Assembly: GCA_013791905.1 (NCBI GenBank)
Contig: VMSX01000009.1
Location: 186,001 to 250,000 of the forward strand
DNA length: 64,000 bases
Reading direction: 5' to 3'
From: Rhodocyclaceae bacterium
GTDB taxonomy: Bacteria > Pseudomonadota > Gammaproteobacteria > Burkholderiales > Rhodocyclaceae
The translations under genes were made by a program, and so were the position numbers. This document shows, in pieces, positions 53,927 through 62,793 of the stretch; positions within the stretch are counted from its first letter, which is position 1; the number at the start of each line of letters is the position of its first letter. The notes under the pieces were generated by a model, which saw only the letters and a list, made by a program, of their open reading frames with translations, was not told the origin of the DNA and ran no database searches.

Positions 53927-55081
53927 TCAGCCCATGGCGTAGCGTACCAAAGCGTCCTTTATGACCGGCAAGCGATCGACGAAGTTCAGCCCAAAGTTGC
54001 GCAGGGCGGCCATCGGTGTTTGCTGAGCGCCAAACAATCGTTGCAGGCCATGGGTGGCGGATTGTAGCGCGACCACCTCCTCGCGGCGGGCGCGCTCATG
54101 CTGGCGCAGCCACTGTACAGTGCCGCAATCGATATGCTCCGGGCAGTCGGTGAGTGTTTTGGCGAGGCTGCGGGCATCCTGAAAGCCGAGATTGATGCCG
54201 TGTCCCGAGAGCGGGTGAATGGTGTGGGCGGCATCGCCAATCAAGGCCAGGCGGTGTAGAACGGTGCGCGGTGCGCGCATCAGGCGCAGGGGAAAGCCGG
54301 CCGGGGGGGTGACAAGCTCAAGTGTGCCGAGTTGCCCATTGCCGGCTGCGGCAACTCTTTCACAGAAGGCGGCGCTGTCCAGTGCCAGCAACTCCTGGGC
54401 ATGCAGCGTCGGTGTCGACCAGACCATTGACATCATTGCGCCCGGCAGCGGCAGCCAGGCCAGCACGCCGTCGGCACGAAACCACTGCCAGGCGGTGCCG
54501 TGGTGCGGCTGGCCAGTGGTGAAGTTGGCAACCACACCCAACTGGTCGTAGGGTGCGAAGTCGACGGCAATGCCTGCGGCCGTGCGCGTCCATGAGTCGG
54601 CGCCATCCGCGGCGACAATCAGCTTGGCCGTCAGGCTGCGCCGGTCGGCCAACTCCAGTAGCGCCGCATGAGCTCTGATGTCCAGTCGGGCTGGCGTTGC
54701 CGGGCAGATCAGGTCGAGATTGCCCTGGCGCTTGGCGGTCTCCCACAGCTCCCGATGCAGCAGTGCGCCCTCGACGATCCACGCCAGCTCCCCGATTCCG
54801 CTGGCATAGGCGGAAAAATCCAGTGCGCCGCCGCCATCGCCATGCACCGACATCTGATGTACCGGGGTTATGCGGCTGACGTCGAGATGTTGCCAGATGC
54901 CGATGCTGTCGAGAAACCGGGCATTGGCCGGGCTGATCGCGTAGATGCGGGCATCCCAGCCAGTCGGCTGCACGGGCGCGCGCGCCTCGACCACCGCCAC
55001 TTTGAGCCGGCTGCGGCGCAGTGCCACCGCCAGGGATAAGCCTGCCAAGCCGCCACCCACTATGATGAGATCGTAGTCCAT
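53927..55081 (-). CDS. UbiH/UbiF/VisC-family FAD monooxygenase (ubiquinone biosynthesis)
   Basis: 384 aa. FAD-binding GGGLAGLSLAVALRR at the N-terminus, DG-type motif in VAADGADSWTR, and the C-terminal ALIGDAAHTIHPLSGHGINL, diagnostic of ubiquinone hydroxylases. Hydroxylates an aromatic-ring intermediate of ubiquinone; which ring position (UbiH, UbiF or UbiI role) cannot be decided from sequence. Pairs with ubiB at 60918 in the pathway. Confidence 0.92.
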   Translation of the reverse strand: MDYDLIIVGGGLAGLSLAVALRRSRLKVAVVEARAPVQPTGWDARIYAISPANARFLDSIGIWQHLDVSRITPVHQMSVHGDGGGALDFSAYASGIGELAWIVEGALLHRELWETAKRQGNLDLICPATPARLDIRAHAALLELADRRSLTAKLIVAADGADSWTRTAAGIAVDFAPYDQLGVVANFTTGQPHHGTAWQWFRADGVLAWLPLPGAMMSMVWSTPTLHAQELLALDSAAFCERVAAAGNGQLGTLELVTPPAGFPLRLMRAPRTVLHRLALIGDAAHTIHPLSGHGINLGFQDARSLAKTLTDCPEHIDCGTVQWLRQHERARREEVVALQSATHGLQRLFGAQQTPMAALRNFGLNFVDRLPVIKDALVRYAMG

Positions 55082-55189
55082 GACCGCATTGTCGCGTTCG
55101 CCGGCAATCTTGACAAGTTAGCCCCTCCCGGACCCCCTAGGGGGAGGTGAATGTTTTTTGCCTTCGGCCGCCGCTGCGCGGCTTGCCGC

Positions 55190-55216
55190 CTTGCCTTGGG
55201 ACGGCCTGGCGGCAAG
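55190..55216 (+). repeat. Variable-arm hairpin 8
   Basis: Arms CTTGCC and GGCAAG (6 bp, perfect) around TTGGGACGGCCTGGC, two substitutions from the core. Degenerate copy upstream of the gene at 55257 and 109 bp from the UbiH start. Confidence 0.7.
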
Positions 55217-55256
55217 TCTATGAGCGTATGGGTTATTTGCGCAAAATCGGATTATC

Positions 55257-55613
55257 ATGGCGCTACTTATGGACCCGCTTACTGCAGCCATCGTTGGTTC
55301 TGTTATCAGTTCGGCCGCTCAGGGCTTGTTGATGCCTCCACCTGAAATGCCGGCGACGGGGATTGTTCGCACTCTGCCTGCCGAATCAAAGACGGGAGTC
55401 ATGCAGCCACTTTGGCAGGGGGAGGCGAAGATTGATGGAAAGACCTATATGCTTTCCCCCGGCGCGCAGATTCGCGATGAGCTCAATATGATCATTTTCC
55501 CAACAATGGTGCAAACCCCTGTGCGGGTCCGCTATCAGCTGGACTATGCCGGTGCGGTCCATCGAGTCTGGATTCTGTCCAGCGCCGAGGCGCGGCTGCC
55601 GGGAAACCGTTGA
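55257..55613 (+). CDS. Hypothetical protein, 118 aa
   Basis: Begins with a hydrophobic segment (DPLTAAIVGSVISSAAQGLL) that could be a signal anchor, followed by a small beta-rich region (GEAKIDGKTYMLSPGAQIRD, RVRYQLDYAGAVHRVWIL). Not recognised. Codon use is consistent with a real gene. The ATG is close to a degenerate repeat hairpin; it may be an exported small protein. Confidence 0.65.
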   Translation: MALLMDPLTAAIVGSVISSAAQGLLMPPPEMPATGIVRTLPAESKTGVMQPLWQGEAKIDGKTYMLSPGAQIRDELNMIIFPTMVQTPVRVRYQLDYAGAVHRVWILSSAEARLPGNR

Positions 55614-55654
55614 ATCCATGACGGGTCCGGTTATCAGGTAAAGCAGAGCTTGAT

Positions 55655-56635
55655 TTGAAGACCAAAAGTCTCTCGGTTGTTTTCGAACCGCTCGACAACG
55701 CCCAACTGGCGAACCTGTGTGGGGCGCTGGACGAAAATCTGCGGCAGATCGAGATGGCCTGCGACGTGACGATTTCGCGCCGCGGGGAGCATTGCCGCAT
55801 CGATGGTGTTCTGGCGCAGGCAAGGCTCGCGGCAGCGGCATTGCAGCACTTTTACTCACTGGCGATAGTGCCGCTGTCTGTCGATGACATTCAGCTTGGC
55901 CTGATCGAGCTGAGAAACAACAAGCGGGTGGCGCAGCCCGCCGCCGGCCTGCTGACGCGGAAGGCTGACTTGCATGGCCGTACCCTGCATCAGGTGCAGT
56001 ATCTGCGACAGGTTCAGGAGCACGACATCACCTTCGGCATCGGCCCGGCCGGTACTGGCAAGACCTATCTTGCCGTCGCCTCCGCCGTCGATGCCTACGA
56101 GCGCGACCATGTCCAGCGCATCGTGCTGACGCGGCCTGCGGTGGAAGCCGGCGAGCGGCTGGGTTTTCTGCCGGGCGATCTGACCCAGAAGGTCGATCCC
56201 TACCTGCGCCCGCTTTACGATGCGCTCTATGACCTGATGGGTTTCGATCAGGTGGCGCGTCTCTTCGAGCAGGGCAGCATCGAGGTCGCGCCGCTTGCTT
56301 ACATGCGCGGGCGCACCCTGAATCACGCCTTCATTATTCTCGACGAGGCGCAGAACACCACACCCGAGCAAATGAAGATGTTTTTGACCCGCATCGGCAT
56401 CGGCGCCAAGGCGGTGATTACCGGCGACATCACGCAAATCGATCTGCCCAAGGGCCAGAAGTCCGGTCTGATCGAGGCGCGGCGCATTCTGGCCGAAGTG
56501 CGTGGGCTGGCTTTCACGGATTTCGATGCCGGCGACGTGGTGCGCCATCCGCTGGTGGCGCGCATTGTCGAGGCGTATGAAAAGGAAGTCGCAGAGATGG
56601 CCAATGCCCACGGAGCGGGTGTTGGCCGGAACTAA
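55655..56635 (+). CDS. ybeZ: PhoH-family ATPase (YbeZ)
   Basis: 326 aa. Walker [16 protein letters not shown] near residues 129-143, Walker [12 protein letters not shown], and [10 protein letters not shown]. YbeZ acts with the YbeY RNase in ribosome maturation and RNA quality control. Start TTG 55655 fits the N-terminus; an internal start is less likely. The 3' end overlaps ybeY by 17 bp. Standard phoH-ybeY-corC order. Confidence 0.94.
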   Translation: MKTKSLSVVFEPLDNAQLANLCGALDENLRQIEMACDVTISRRGEHCRIDGVLAQARLAAAALQHFYSLAIVPLSVDDIQLGLIELRNNKRVAQPAAGLLTRKADLHGRTLHQVQYLRQVQEHDITFGIGPAGTGKTYLAVASAVDAYERDHVQRIVLTRPAVEAGERLGFLPGDLTQKVDPYLRPLYDALYDLMGFDQVARLFEQGSIEVAPLAYMRGRTLNHAFIILDEAQNTTPEQMKMFLTRIGIGAKAVITGDITQIDLPKGQKSGLIEARRILAEVRGLAFTDFDAGDVVRHPLVARIVEAYEKEVAEMANAHGAGVGRN

Positions 56636-57080
56636 AAAGAAGTCCGGGCTTGAGCTTTCGTTGTCTGTGCAATATGCCTGCAAAGACGCGCGCTTGCCTG
56701 CGCGTCCGCAATTGCGTCGCTGGGTGCGCGCGGCGCAGGAACAGCCCTTGCAGGCAACCCTGCGGTTTGTCGATGCCGACGAAGGCCAAGCGCTGAATCG
56801 TACCTACCGTGGCAAGGATTACGCGACCAATGTACTGTCGTTTGTCTATGCCAGTGAACCGGCAGTCAGCGGTGATCTGGTGATCTGCCTGCCCGTCGTG
56901 CTGCGCGAGGCAGCGGAACAGGGCAAGCCGTTTTTGGCGCACCTGGCGCATCTGGTCGTGCATGGTATGCTCCACCTACAGGGATACGACCATGAGACCG
57001 GCAAGCGTGACGCCGCTCGCATGGAGGCGCGCGAGCGGGAAGTACTGGCGCGGTTCGACATTCCCGATCCTTATTGCTGA
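56619..57080 (+). CDS. ybeY: Endoribonuclease YbeY
   Basis: rRNA maturation metalloprotein, 153 aa from GTG 56619 (ATG 56604 or TTG 56622 also possible; GGAG at 56612-56615 fits the later codons best). The zinc-binding motif [12 protein letters not shown] carries all three His ligands. [11 protein letters not shown] is the other family signature. Confidence 0.94.
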   Translation: MLAGTKKKSGLELSLSVQYACKDARLPARPQLRRWVRAAQEQPLQATLRFVDADEGQALNRTYRGKDYATNVLSFVYASEPAVSGDLVICLPVVLREAAEQGKPFLAHLAHLVVHGMLHLQGYDHETGKRDAARMEAREREVLARFDIPDPYC

Positions 57081-57083
57081 TTT

Positions 57084-57932
57084 ATGGACCTAACCCCTAG
57101 TCGACCGACACTGCTTGAACGGCTCTCATCGCTATTGCTGAGAGAGCCGGAAGACTGCGAACAACTGCTGCAACTCCTGCGTAGCGCCCACGAACGCAAC
57201 CTGATGGATGCCGATGCCCTCTCGATCATCGAGGGCGCCTTGGCCGTTTCCGAAATGCAGGTACGCGACATCATGGTGCCGCGTGCCCAGATGGATGTCA
57301 TCTCGGTTGCCGAATCCCCGGAAAGGCTGGTGGATTTCGTGCTCGAAACCGCGCACTCGCGCTTCCCGGCATTCGGGGAAAGCCGGGATGACGTGATCGG
57401 CATCCTGCTGGCGAAAGACCTGCTGCGCCACTTTGCCGGCAAGGAATTCGATCTGCGCGACAGCCTGCGTCCGGCGGTATTCATCCCCGAATCGAAGCGC
57501 TTGAACGTGCTGTTGCGCGAGTTTCGCGCCTCGCACAATCACATGGCCATCGTGGTCGACGAATACGGCGGTGTCGCCGGTCTCGTCACCATCGAGGACG
57601 TGCTGGAACAGATCGTCGGCGACATCGAGGACGAATACGATTTCGACGAGGCTGCCGGCAACATCGTGCTCGACAACGCGGGTCATTACCGCGTCAAGGC
57701 CGCCACCGAAATCGAGGATTTCAACGCCGCTTTCGGCACGAATTTTTCCGATGAGGATTACGACACCGTCGGTGGCCTGGTGATCCACCAGCTCGGCCGG
57801 CTGCCCAAACGCAATGAAGTCGTGGTGGTCGACGGTCTGCACCTGCAAGTCTTGCGCGCCGACAGTCGGCGCGTCCATACCCTGCTGGTCGATCCGCAAC
57901 GCAGCCTGGCCCTGGCGCGGGAGAAAAGTTAA
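57084..57932 (+). CDS. corC: CBS and CorC_HlyC domain protein (YbeX/CorC)
   Basis: 282 aa. Two CBS repeats (VRDIMVPRAQMDVISVAE; VFIPESKRLNVLLREF) followed by VDEYGGVAGLVTIEDVLEQIVG and a CorC_HlyC domain. No membrane part. Linked to Mg/Co efflux by name and to ribosome assembly by its conserved linkage with ybeYZ. The lnt gene that usually follows is not present here; a palindromic repeat and a convergent transporter follow instead. Confidence 0.94.
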   Translation: MDLTPSRPTLLERLSSLLLREPEDCEQLLQLLRSAHERNLMDADALSIIEGALAVSEMQVRDIMVPRAQMDVISVAESPERLVDFVLETAHSRFPAFGESRDDVIGILLAKDLLRHFAGKEFDLRDSLRPAVFIPESKRLNVLLREFRASHNHMAIVVDEYGGVAGLVTIEDVLEQIVGDIEDEYDFDEAAGNIVLDNAGHYRVKAATEIEDFNAAFGTNFSDEDYDTVGGLVIHQLGRLPKRNEVVVVDGLHLQVLRADSRRVHTLLVDPQRSLALAREKS

Positions 57933-58006
57933 AAAACGCAGCGTTTCTGGTGGCTCCCTCTTCCCCCAGACTCTTCCCGCCAGTGGAGAAGAACACCACT
58001 GCCGCA

Positions 58007-58037
58007 GTCTCGCCGCCGGGCCGCCCCAAGGCGAGAC
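58007..58037 (-). repeat. Variable-arm hairpin 9 with subfamily-A flank
   Basis: Arms GTCTCGCC and GGCGAGAC (8 bp, perfect) around GCCGGGCCGCCCCAA. Conserved flank extends to about 58152, ending at the stop of the convergent transporter gene. Confidence 0.88.
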
Positions 58038-58152
58038 GGCACGCGGCGAAGCCGCAATCCGCTCCCAAGCATGAACGGGGGCGCCCCGTAACAGACGAGC
58101 GCAGCGAGCCGTTTAGAACCCCCCGCGCGGGGGGGCGAAGGGGGGCGGGCGT

Positions 58153-59643
58153 TTAATTGTTCAAGCCGGTGATTGCCGCGCGCATGCGCCACACCATCCA
58201 GATACCCGGCACCGCCGCCACCACCGAGAACAGGAAGAACGCCGGCCAGCCAATCGACTCCGACAGCACGCCAGAGAGTGGGCTGACGTAGATGCGGCCG
58301 ACCGCCGCGAGCGCCGACAGCAGGGCGTAATGCGTCGCCGAGAAGCGCTGGTTGCACAAGCTCATCAACAGCGCGACGAAAGCCGCCGTGCCCATGCCGC
58401 CGGAGATGTTCTCAAAGGCGATCACCGTCATCAGCAGGGAATCGATGTCCGCTGGTGCGGTGGTGGCGACAAAGCCGAGATCGAAGGGCTGCAAAGTGAA
58501 ACCGCCCCAAGCGCCCTTGCCGAGCACGGCAAGCACATAAAAGCCGAAATTTGACAGCAATTGCAGAATGCCGAAGATGAGCAGGGCCTTGTACAGGCTG
58601 ATGCGCAGCATGATGGCACCGGCGGCGAGGGCACCCAGGATGGTCAGCCAGATGCCGATGATCTTGTTGACGATGCCGACTTCCGCCTGCGAAAACGCCA
58701 TGCCCTTGATCAGGAACGGTGTGGTCAGCACCCCGGCGAAGGCGTCGCCCAGCTTGTACAGCACGATCAAAACCAGGAAGGCGATGGCGCCGGGTTTCAG
58801 CATGAAACTATCGAGCGAGCGGTTCAGCGTCTCGAAGCCGGCACGTCGTGCCGCCCAATAGCCCAGCGGCAGCGCGGCGACGATGCTGGCCATGATGAAC
58901 AGCAACTGAATCCACTTGTTCGCATCCTGCGGATCCAGGCCCAGGCCGATCAGCAGCCAGCGCGCGGCAAAGGCGCCACCAAGCACCCCTGCCAGCATGG
59001 CAAAGAAGCCGACCAACTCGCGGCTGGGTGCCGACGCCAGTGGTTTCAGCGCGCTGTTTACGCGCGGCAGGGTCAGCAGCGATACAACGGCGGCGACCAC
59101 GAAGATTGCGGCCATGACGCGGTAAACCTGCCCCCAACTGCCCCACTGATCCGCCCAGATCAGGCTGATGCCGCCGGACAGGATCATGGCAACGCGATAA
59201 CCGAACACAGACATCGATGCGCCCAGACCGCGCTCGCGTGCTTCCAGTACATCGGTACGGTAGGCATCCACCACCACATCCTGCGACGCCGACAGGAACG
59301 CCACCAACACCGCCGCCGCCGCGAACGGCAGCGGCCCGGTAGTGGGCGACAGGCCGGACATCAGGTACAGCATCGCCGCCAGCGCCAGTTGTGTCAGCAC
59401 CAGCCAACCGCGCCGCCGCCCAAGGAAGGGCGGCTCGAAGCGGTCCATCAGCGGTGCCCAGAGGAACTTGAAAGTGTAAGGAATACCCACCAGGCCAAGA
59501 AAGCCGATGGTGGCGATATCAACGCCGTCCACCGTTAGCCAGGCCTGCATGGCCTGACCGGTCAGCGCCAGTGGTAAACCGGAGGCGAAACCGAGAAACA
59601 GGACGGCGGCGATGCGGTGTGCGGAGGAAAGAGAGGAATTCAT
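58153..59643 (-). CDS. ampG: AmpG-family MFS transporter (muropeptide permease type)
   Basis: 496 aa with about 14 hydrophobic helices. Motifs: GFASGLPLALTGQAMQAWL in TM1, FLWAPLMDRF after TM2, SASQDVVVDAYRTD in TM4, all typical of AmpG. Imports anhydro-muropeptides for cell-wall recycling, consistent with MltA activity in the same region. ATG 59643. Confidence 0.9.
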   Translation of the reverse strand: MNSSLSSAHRIAAVLFLGFASGLPLALTGQAMQAWLTVDGVDIATIGFLGLVGIPYTFKFLWAPLMDRFEPPFLGRRRGWLVLTQLALAAMLYLMSGLSPTTGPLPFAAAAVLVAFLSASQDVVVDAYRTDVLEARERGLGASMSVFGYRVAMILSGGISLIWADQWGSWGQVYRVMAAIFVVAAVVSLLTLPRVNSALKPLASAPSRELVGFFAMLAGVLGGAFAARWLLIGLGLDPQDANKWIQLLFIMASIVAALPLGYWAARRAGFETLNRSLDSFMLKPGAIAFLVLIVLYKLGDAFAGVLTTPFLIKGMAFSQAEVGIVNKIIGIWLTILGALAAGAIMLRISLYKALLIFGILQLLSNFGFYVLAVLGKGAWGGFTLQPFDLGFVATTAPADIDSLLMTVIAFENISGGMGTAAFVALLMSLCNQRFSATHYALLSALAAVGRIYVSPLSGVLSESIGWPAFFLFSVVAAVPGIWMVWRMRAAITGLNN

Positions 59644-59741
59644 GATTCGGTCAAGGCGGCCGGTTTATGCGCCGCCGCTCATGCTAGCACCAAGGTTTAC
59701 AGTTGATTCATAATGACGGCTATCGAAAACCGCCTTTTCCC

Positions 59742-60641
59742 ATGTATCCGAGCCACCTCATCCGTTATGTCGATCCGGTGTTTCGCCCGCCGAGCGAAGC
59801 TGAGTCGCTGATCCTGCCCGTCACCGACGGCTGCTCGTGGAACCAGTGCACCTTCTGCGAGATGTATACCGCGCCGCAGAAGAAGTTCCGGGCGCGCGAC
59901 GAGGACGAGGTGCTGGACAGCATCCGCCGTTGCGGCGAGCGCCACGGGGCGGAGATCCGGCGGATTTTTCTCGCCGATGGCGATGCGCTGGTGCTGCCGA
60001 CGCGCCGTCTGCTGAATGTGCTGACGGCTATCCGCGAGCATCTGCCCGGCGTGCGCCGTGTCTCCAGCTATTGCCTGCCGCGCAATTTGCGCAAGAAATC
60101 CGTCGCCGAACTGAAAGAACTGGCCGATGCCGGGCTGAAGATCGCCTATGTGGGCGCCGAATCCGGCGATGATGAAGTGCTGGCGCACGTGAACAAGGGT
60201 GAAACCTATGCGTCCACGGTGGACGCGCTGCTGAAATTGGGCGAGGCCGGCATCACCCGCTCGGTGATGATCCTCAATGGCCTGGGCGGTCGTGAACTGT
60301 GGCGGCAGCATGCCGAAGATTCCGCCCGCCTCGCCAATGCCACGCAGCCTGAATATCTGGCGACGCTGGTGGTCAGCTTCCCTCAGGGGGAAGAGCGCTT
60401 GCGCGCCGGCTTTCCTGGCTGGGAGCCCCTGTCACAGCACGAGTTGTTCGTCGAGATGGAATGCTTCCTGTCCGGTCTGGAGCTCGAACGCACGGTGTTT
60501 CGCAGCGACCACGCCTCGAACTGGCTGATCCTCAAAGGAACGCTGGGCGCAGACAAGGCGCGCCTGCTCGCCCAGGTGCACAGCGCCATTGCCGCGCCGG
60601 AAAGCGTCAAGCTCAGGCCGGCCTGGGCGCGTGGGCTTTAA
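59742..60641 (+). CDS. Radical SAM protein
   Basis: 299 aa. Iron-sulfur motif CSWNQCTFC (C-x4-C-x2-C, slightly wider than the classic C-x3-C-x2-C), followed by a TIM-barrel-like fold (IRRIFLADGDALVLPTRRLL, KIAYVGAESGDDEVL). The variant Cys spacing and the YPSHLIRYVDP start are shared by an uncharacterised radical SAM subfamily. Reaction unknown. ATG 59742 is preferred to a codon 39 bp upstream. Confidence 0.88.
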   Translation: MYPSHLIRYVDPVFRPPSEAESLILPVTDGCSWNQCTFCEMYTAPQKKFRARDEDEVLDSIRRCGERHGAEIRRIFLADGDALVLPTRRLLNVLTAIREHLPGVRRVSSYCLPRNLRKKSVAELKELADAGLKIAYVGAESGDDEVLAHVNKGETYASTVDALLKLGEAGITRSVMILNGLGGRELWRQHAEDSARLANATQPEYLATLVVSFPQGEERLRAGFPGWEPLSQHELFVEMECFLSGLELERTVFRSDHASNWLILKGTLGADKARLLAQVHSAIAAPESVKLRPAWARGL

Positions 60642-60762
60642 TTCAGGCCCGCCCCCTCCCGACCTCCCCCTCGCGGGGGCGGTGACTGTGGCTCGCGTTG
60701 CTCGTTTGTTACGGGGAGCCCCATTCATGATTGGGAGCGGATTGCGGCTGGCGCCGCGTGCC

Positions 60763-60793
60763 GTCTCGCCTTGGGGCGGCCCGGCGGCGAGAC
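60763..60793 (+). repeat. Variable-arm hairpin 10
   Basis: Arms GTCTCGCC and GGCGAGAC (8 bp, perfect) around TTGGGGCGGCCCGGC. Same arms as hairpin 9 in opposite orientation, so the two may be recent copies. Confidence 0.88.
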
Positions 60794-60888
60794 TGCTGGG
60801 GTTGCCTTCCTCCCCTCGCCCCTTGCGGGAGAGGGGTCGGGGGAGAGGGGGAGCCAGCAGAATGCCCTTCACCCGCAAAGCGGGAGAA

Positions 60889-60908
60889 GGGCGGCCCGGC
60901 GGCGAGAC
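60889..60908 (+). repeat. Truncated copy of hairpin 10
   Basis: GGGCGGCCCGGC followed by the right arm GGCGAGAC; the left arm is missing. Looks like a recombined or partly deleted copy just before the ubiB stop. Confidence 0.7.
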
Positions 60909-60917
60909 TGCCGGGGG

Positions 60918-62471
60918 CTAGAAGTACAGCGTAGCCGCCAACAGCAGTGCTGCGGCGGCCAGTGCCAGTGCCAGACGGGCGTGGCGGCGGCTGGTGGCGG
61001 TTTCCTCGCGCAAACGGACAAGTTCTGCGGCGGCGCTGTCCTGTTGGGTTAACAGGGTCAATGCCTGGTGTGCCAGACGCGGCAGTTGCGGCAGCAGGGT
61101 CGCCCACTGCTGGCCTTCGCGTTTCATTTGCTTGATGAAGCCGCGCGGCCCGACCTTCTCACTCATCCAGCGTTCGAGAAACGGCTTGGCGGTTTGCCAC
61201 AGATCGAGGTCGGGATCGAGCTGGCGGCCGAGTCCTTCGATGTTGAGCAGGGTCTTCTGCAGCAGGACGAGTTGCGGCTGGATTTCGACGTTGAAGCGGC
61301 GCGAGGTCTGGAACAGCCGCAACAGCACCTTGCCGAAGGAAATCTCCTTGAGCGGTCGGTCGAAGATCGGCTCGCAGACCGTGCGCACTGCGGCTTCGAG
61401 CTCGTCGACACGCGTTTCGCGCGGCGCCCAGCCGGATTCGAGGTGCGACTCGGCGACGCGCTTGTAGTCGCGGCGGAAGAAGGCGAGGAAGTTGATCGCC
61501 ATGTAATTCTTGTCGGATTCTGTGAGCGTGCCGACGATGCCGAAGTCGAGCGCGATGTAGCTGCCGAAACTGGCCGGATCGGTGGATACCAGGATGTTGC
61601 CCGGGTGCATGTCGGCATGGAAGATGCCGTCGCGGAACACCTGGGTGAAAAAGATCTCGACGCCGGCGCGCGACAGCGCCTTCAGATCAACGCCGGCCTC
61701 GCGCAGGCGGCCGATCTGGCTGATCGGGATGCCATGCATACGCTCCATGGTCATCACGGAATGGTTGCAGAAGTCCCAATAGACTTCCGGCACCAGCAGC
61801 AGTTTCGAATCGACAAAGTTGCGCCGCAGCTGCGAACAGTTTGCTGCTTCGCACATCAGGTCCAGTTCGTCGTGAAGATGCTTGGCAAATTCCGCCACCA
61901 CCTCGCGCGGTTTCAGCCGCCGGCCATCTGACCAGAAGCGTTCGAGCAGGCCGGCGAAGGTGTTGAGCAGCGCAATGTCGTGGGCGATGATCGGCGCGAT
62001 GCCGGGCCGCAGCACCTTGACCGCGACCGCGTGCCCGCCATGTTCCGCCGGCAGGGTGGCGAAGTGGACTTGAGCGACAGAGGCCGAGGCGACCGGCGTG
62101 TGTTCGAAACTGCCGTAGATATCAGCCAGCGGCCGGCCGAAAGTGCGCTCGATTTCCGCTATGGCCTGGTCGGACGGGAAGGGCGGGACGTTGTCCTGCA
62201 ACTGGGCCAGCTCGTCCGCCAGATCGGCCGGCAGTAGATCGCGCCGGGTGGACAGCACCTGGCCAAATTTGACAAAGATCGGCCCGAGCGCCTCGAGCGC
62301 CTCGCGCAGACGCTGCCCGCGCGGGGCAGACACATCGCGCCAGAAACAAACCGCATCCAGCAGCCTGAGCGGCAACGCCAGCCGGCCGTCGGGGTCGTGT
62401 TCGAGAATCAGCCGGTCAAGGCCGAACCTGAGACCGACGCGGGCTATTTTGGCAAGACGGAAAATGCGCAC
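60918..62471 (-). CDS. ubiB: UbiB, ubiquinone biosynthesis ABC1/ADCK-family atypical kinase
   Basis: 517 aa. Family motifs: [19 protein letters not shown] (KxGQ), [33 protein letters not shown] and LDFGIVGTL; two C-terminal hydrophobic helices anchor it in the membrane. Needed for ubiquinone synthesis, proposed to move lipophilic intermediates. ATG 62471. Confidence 0.95.
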   Translation of the reverse strand: MRIFRLAKIARVGLRFGLDRLILEHDPDGRLALPLRLLDAVCFWRDVSAPRGQRLREALEALGPIFVKFGQVLSTRRDLLPADLADELAQLQDNVPPFPSDQAIAEIERTFGRPLADIYGSFEHTPVASASVAQVHFATLPAEHGGHAVAVKVLRPGIAPIIAHDIALLNTFAGLLERFWSDGRRLKPREVVAEFAKHLHDELDLMCEAANCSQLRRNFVDSKLLLVPEVYWDFCNHSVMTMERMHGIPISQIGRLREAGVDLKALSRAGVEIFFTQVFRDGIFHADMHPGNILVSTDPASFGSYIALDFGIVGTLTESDKNYMAINFLAFFRRDYKRVAESHLESGWAPRETRVDELEAAVRTVCEPIFDRPLKEISFGKVLLRLFQTSRRFNVEIQPQLVLLQKTLLNIEGLGRQLDPDLDLWQTAKPFLERWMSEKVGPRGFIKQMKREGQQWATLLPQLPRLAHQALTLLTQQDSAAAELVRLREETATSRRHARLALALAAAALLLAATLYF

Positions 62472-62793
62472 GGAGAGAACAGATAAAAAAGAGCCCGCAC
62501 TTTAGCATCGAACCTTGTTCAAGCGCCGTCCCCATGTTGGTGGCGGCCCGACTGTCGCCGTCCCGCCAGCGCCGACTTTTTCCGTCCTGCCACCTGATGT
62601 TTCGGCTTGCAAGCGGACAGCCGGAGGGGCGCAATCGCCCACAGCTTTGCTGCGTTCAATTCACGACATGATACGATCCTATGCGTTAGCCATGTCCGAG
62701 CCAGTGTTTGGGCTTGGGCTGGAGCACAAGAGGCGGGCACGAAATACCCAAGCTCGTACTGCCTGACGGATTTCATCTCACGCGGAGGTACTC
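62472..62793. other. Intergenic region between ubiB and the substrate-binding protein gene
   Basis: 322 bp with no supportable gene. Carries one exact 23-bp repeat. Both flanking genes are transcribed away from it, so it must contain both promoters, though I see no near-consensus -35/-10 pair. Confidence 0.7.
62557..62579 (-). repeat. 23-bp dispersed repeat, exact, intergenic
   Basis: Exact minus-strand copy in the divergent ubiB upstream region, about 85 bp before the ubiB start codon. Confidence 0.9.

Larger units (their letters stand above)
60642..60917. other. Repeat-filled gap between convergent genes
   Basis: 276 bp without a gene. Subfamily-A unit 60645-60793 with hairpin 10, a run of GGGAGAGGGG-type sequence, a hairpin CCCTTC...GAAGGG around 60864-60890 that abuts the ubiB 3' end, and a truncated second hairpin copy at 60889-60908. 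Confidence 0.8.

Noticed and set aside
58561-59538. Plus-strand frame opposite the AmpG gene
   Set aside because: Gln/His/Asp-rich shadow of a membrane protein gene; no start signal or motif.
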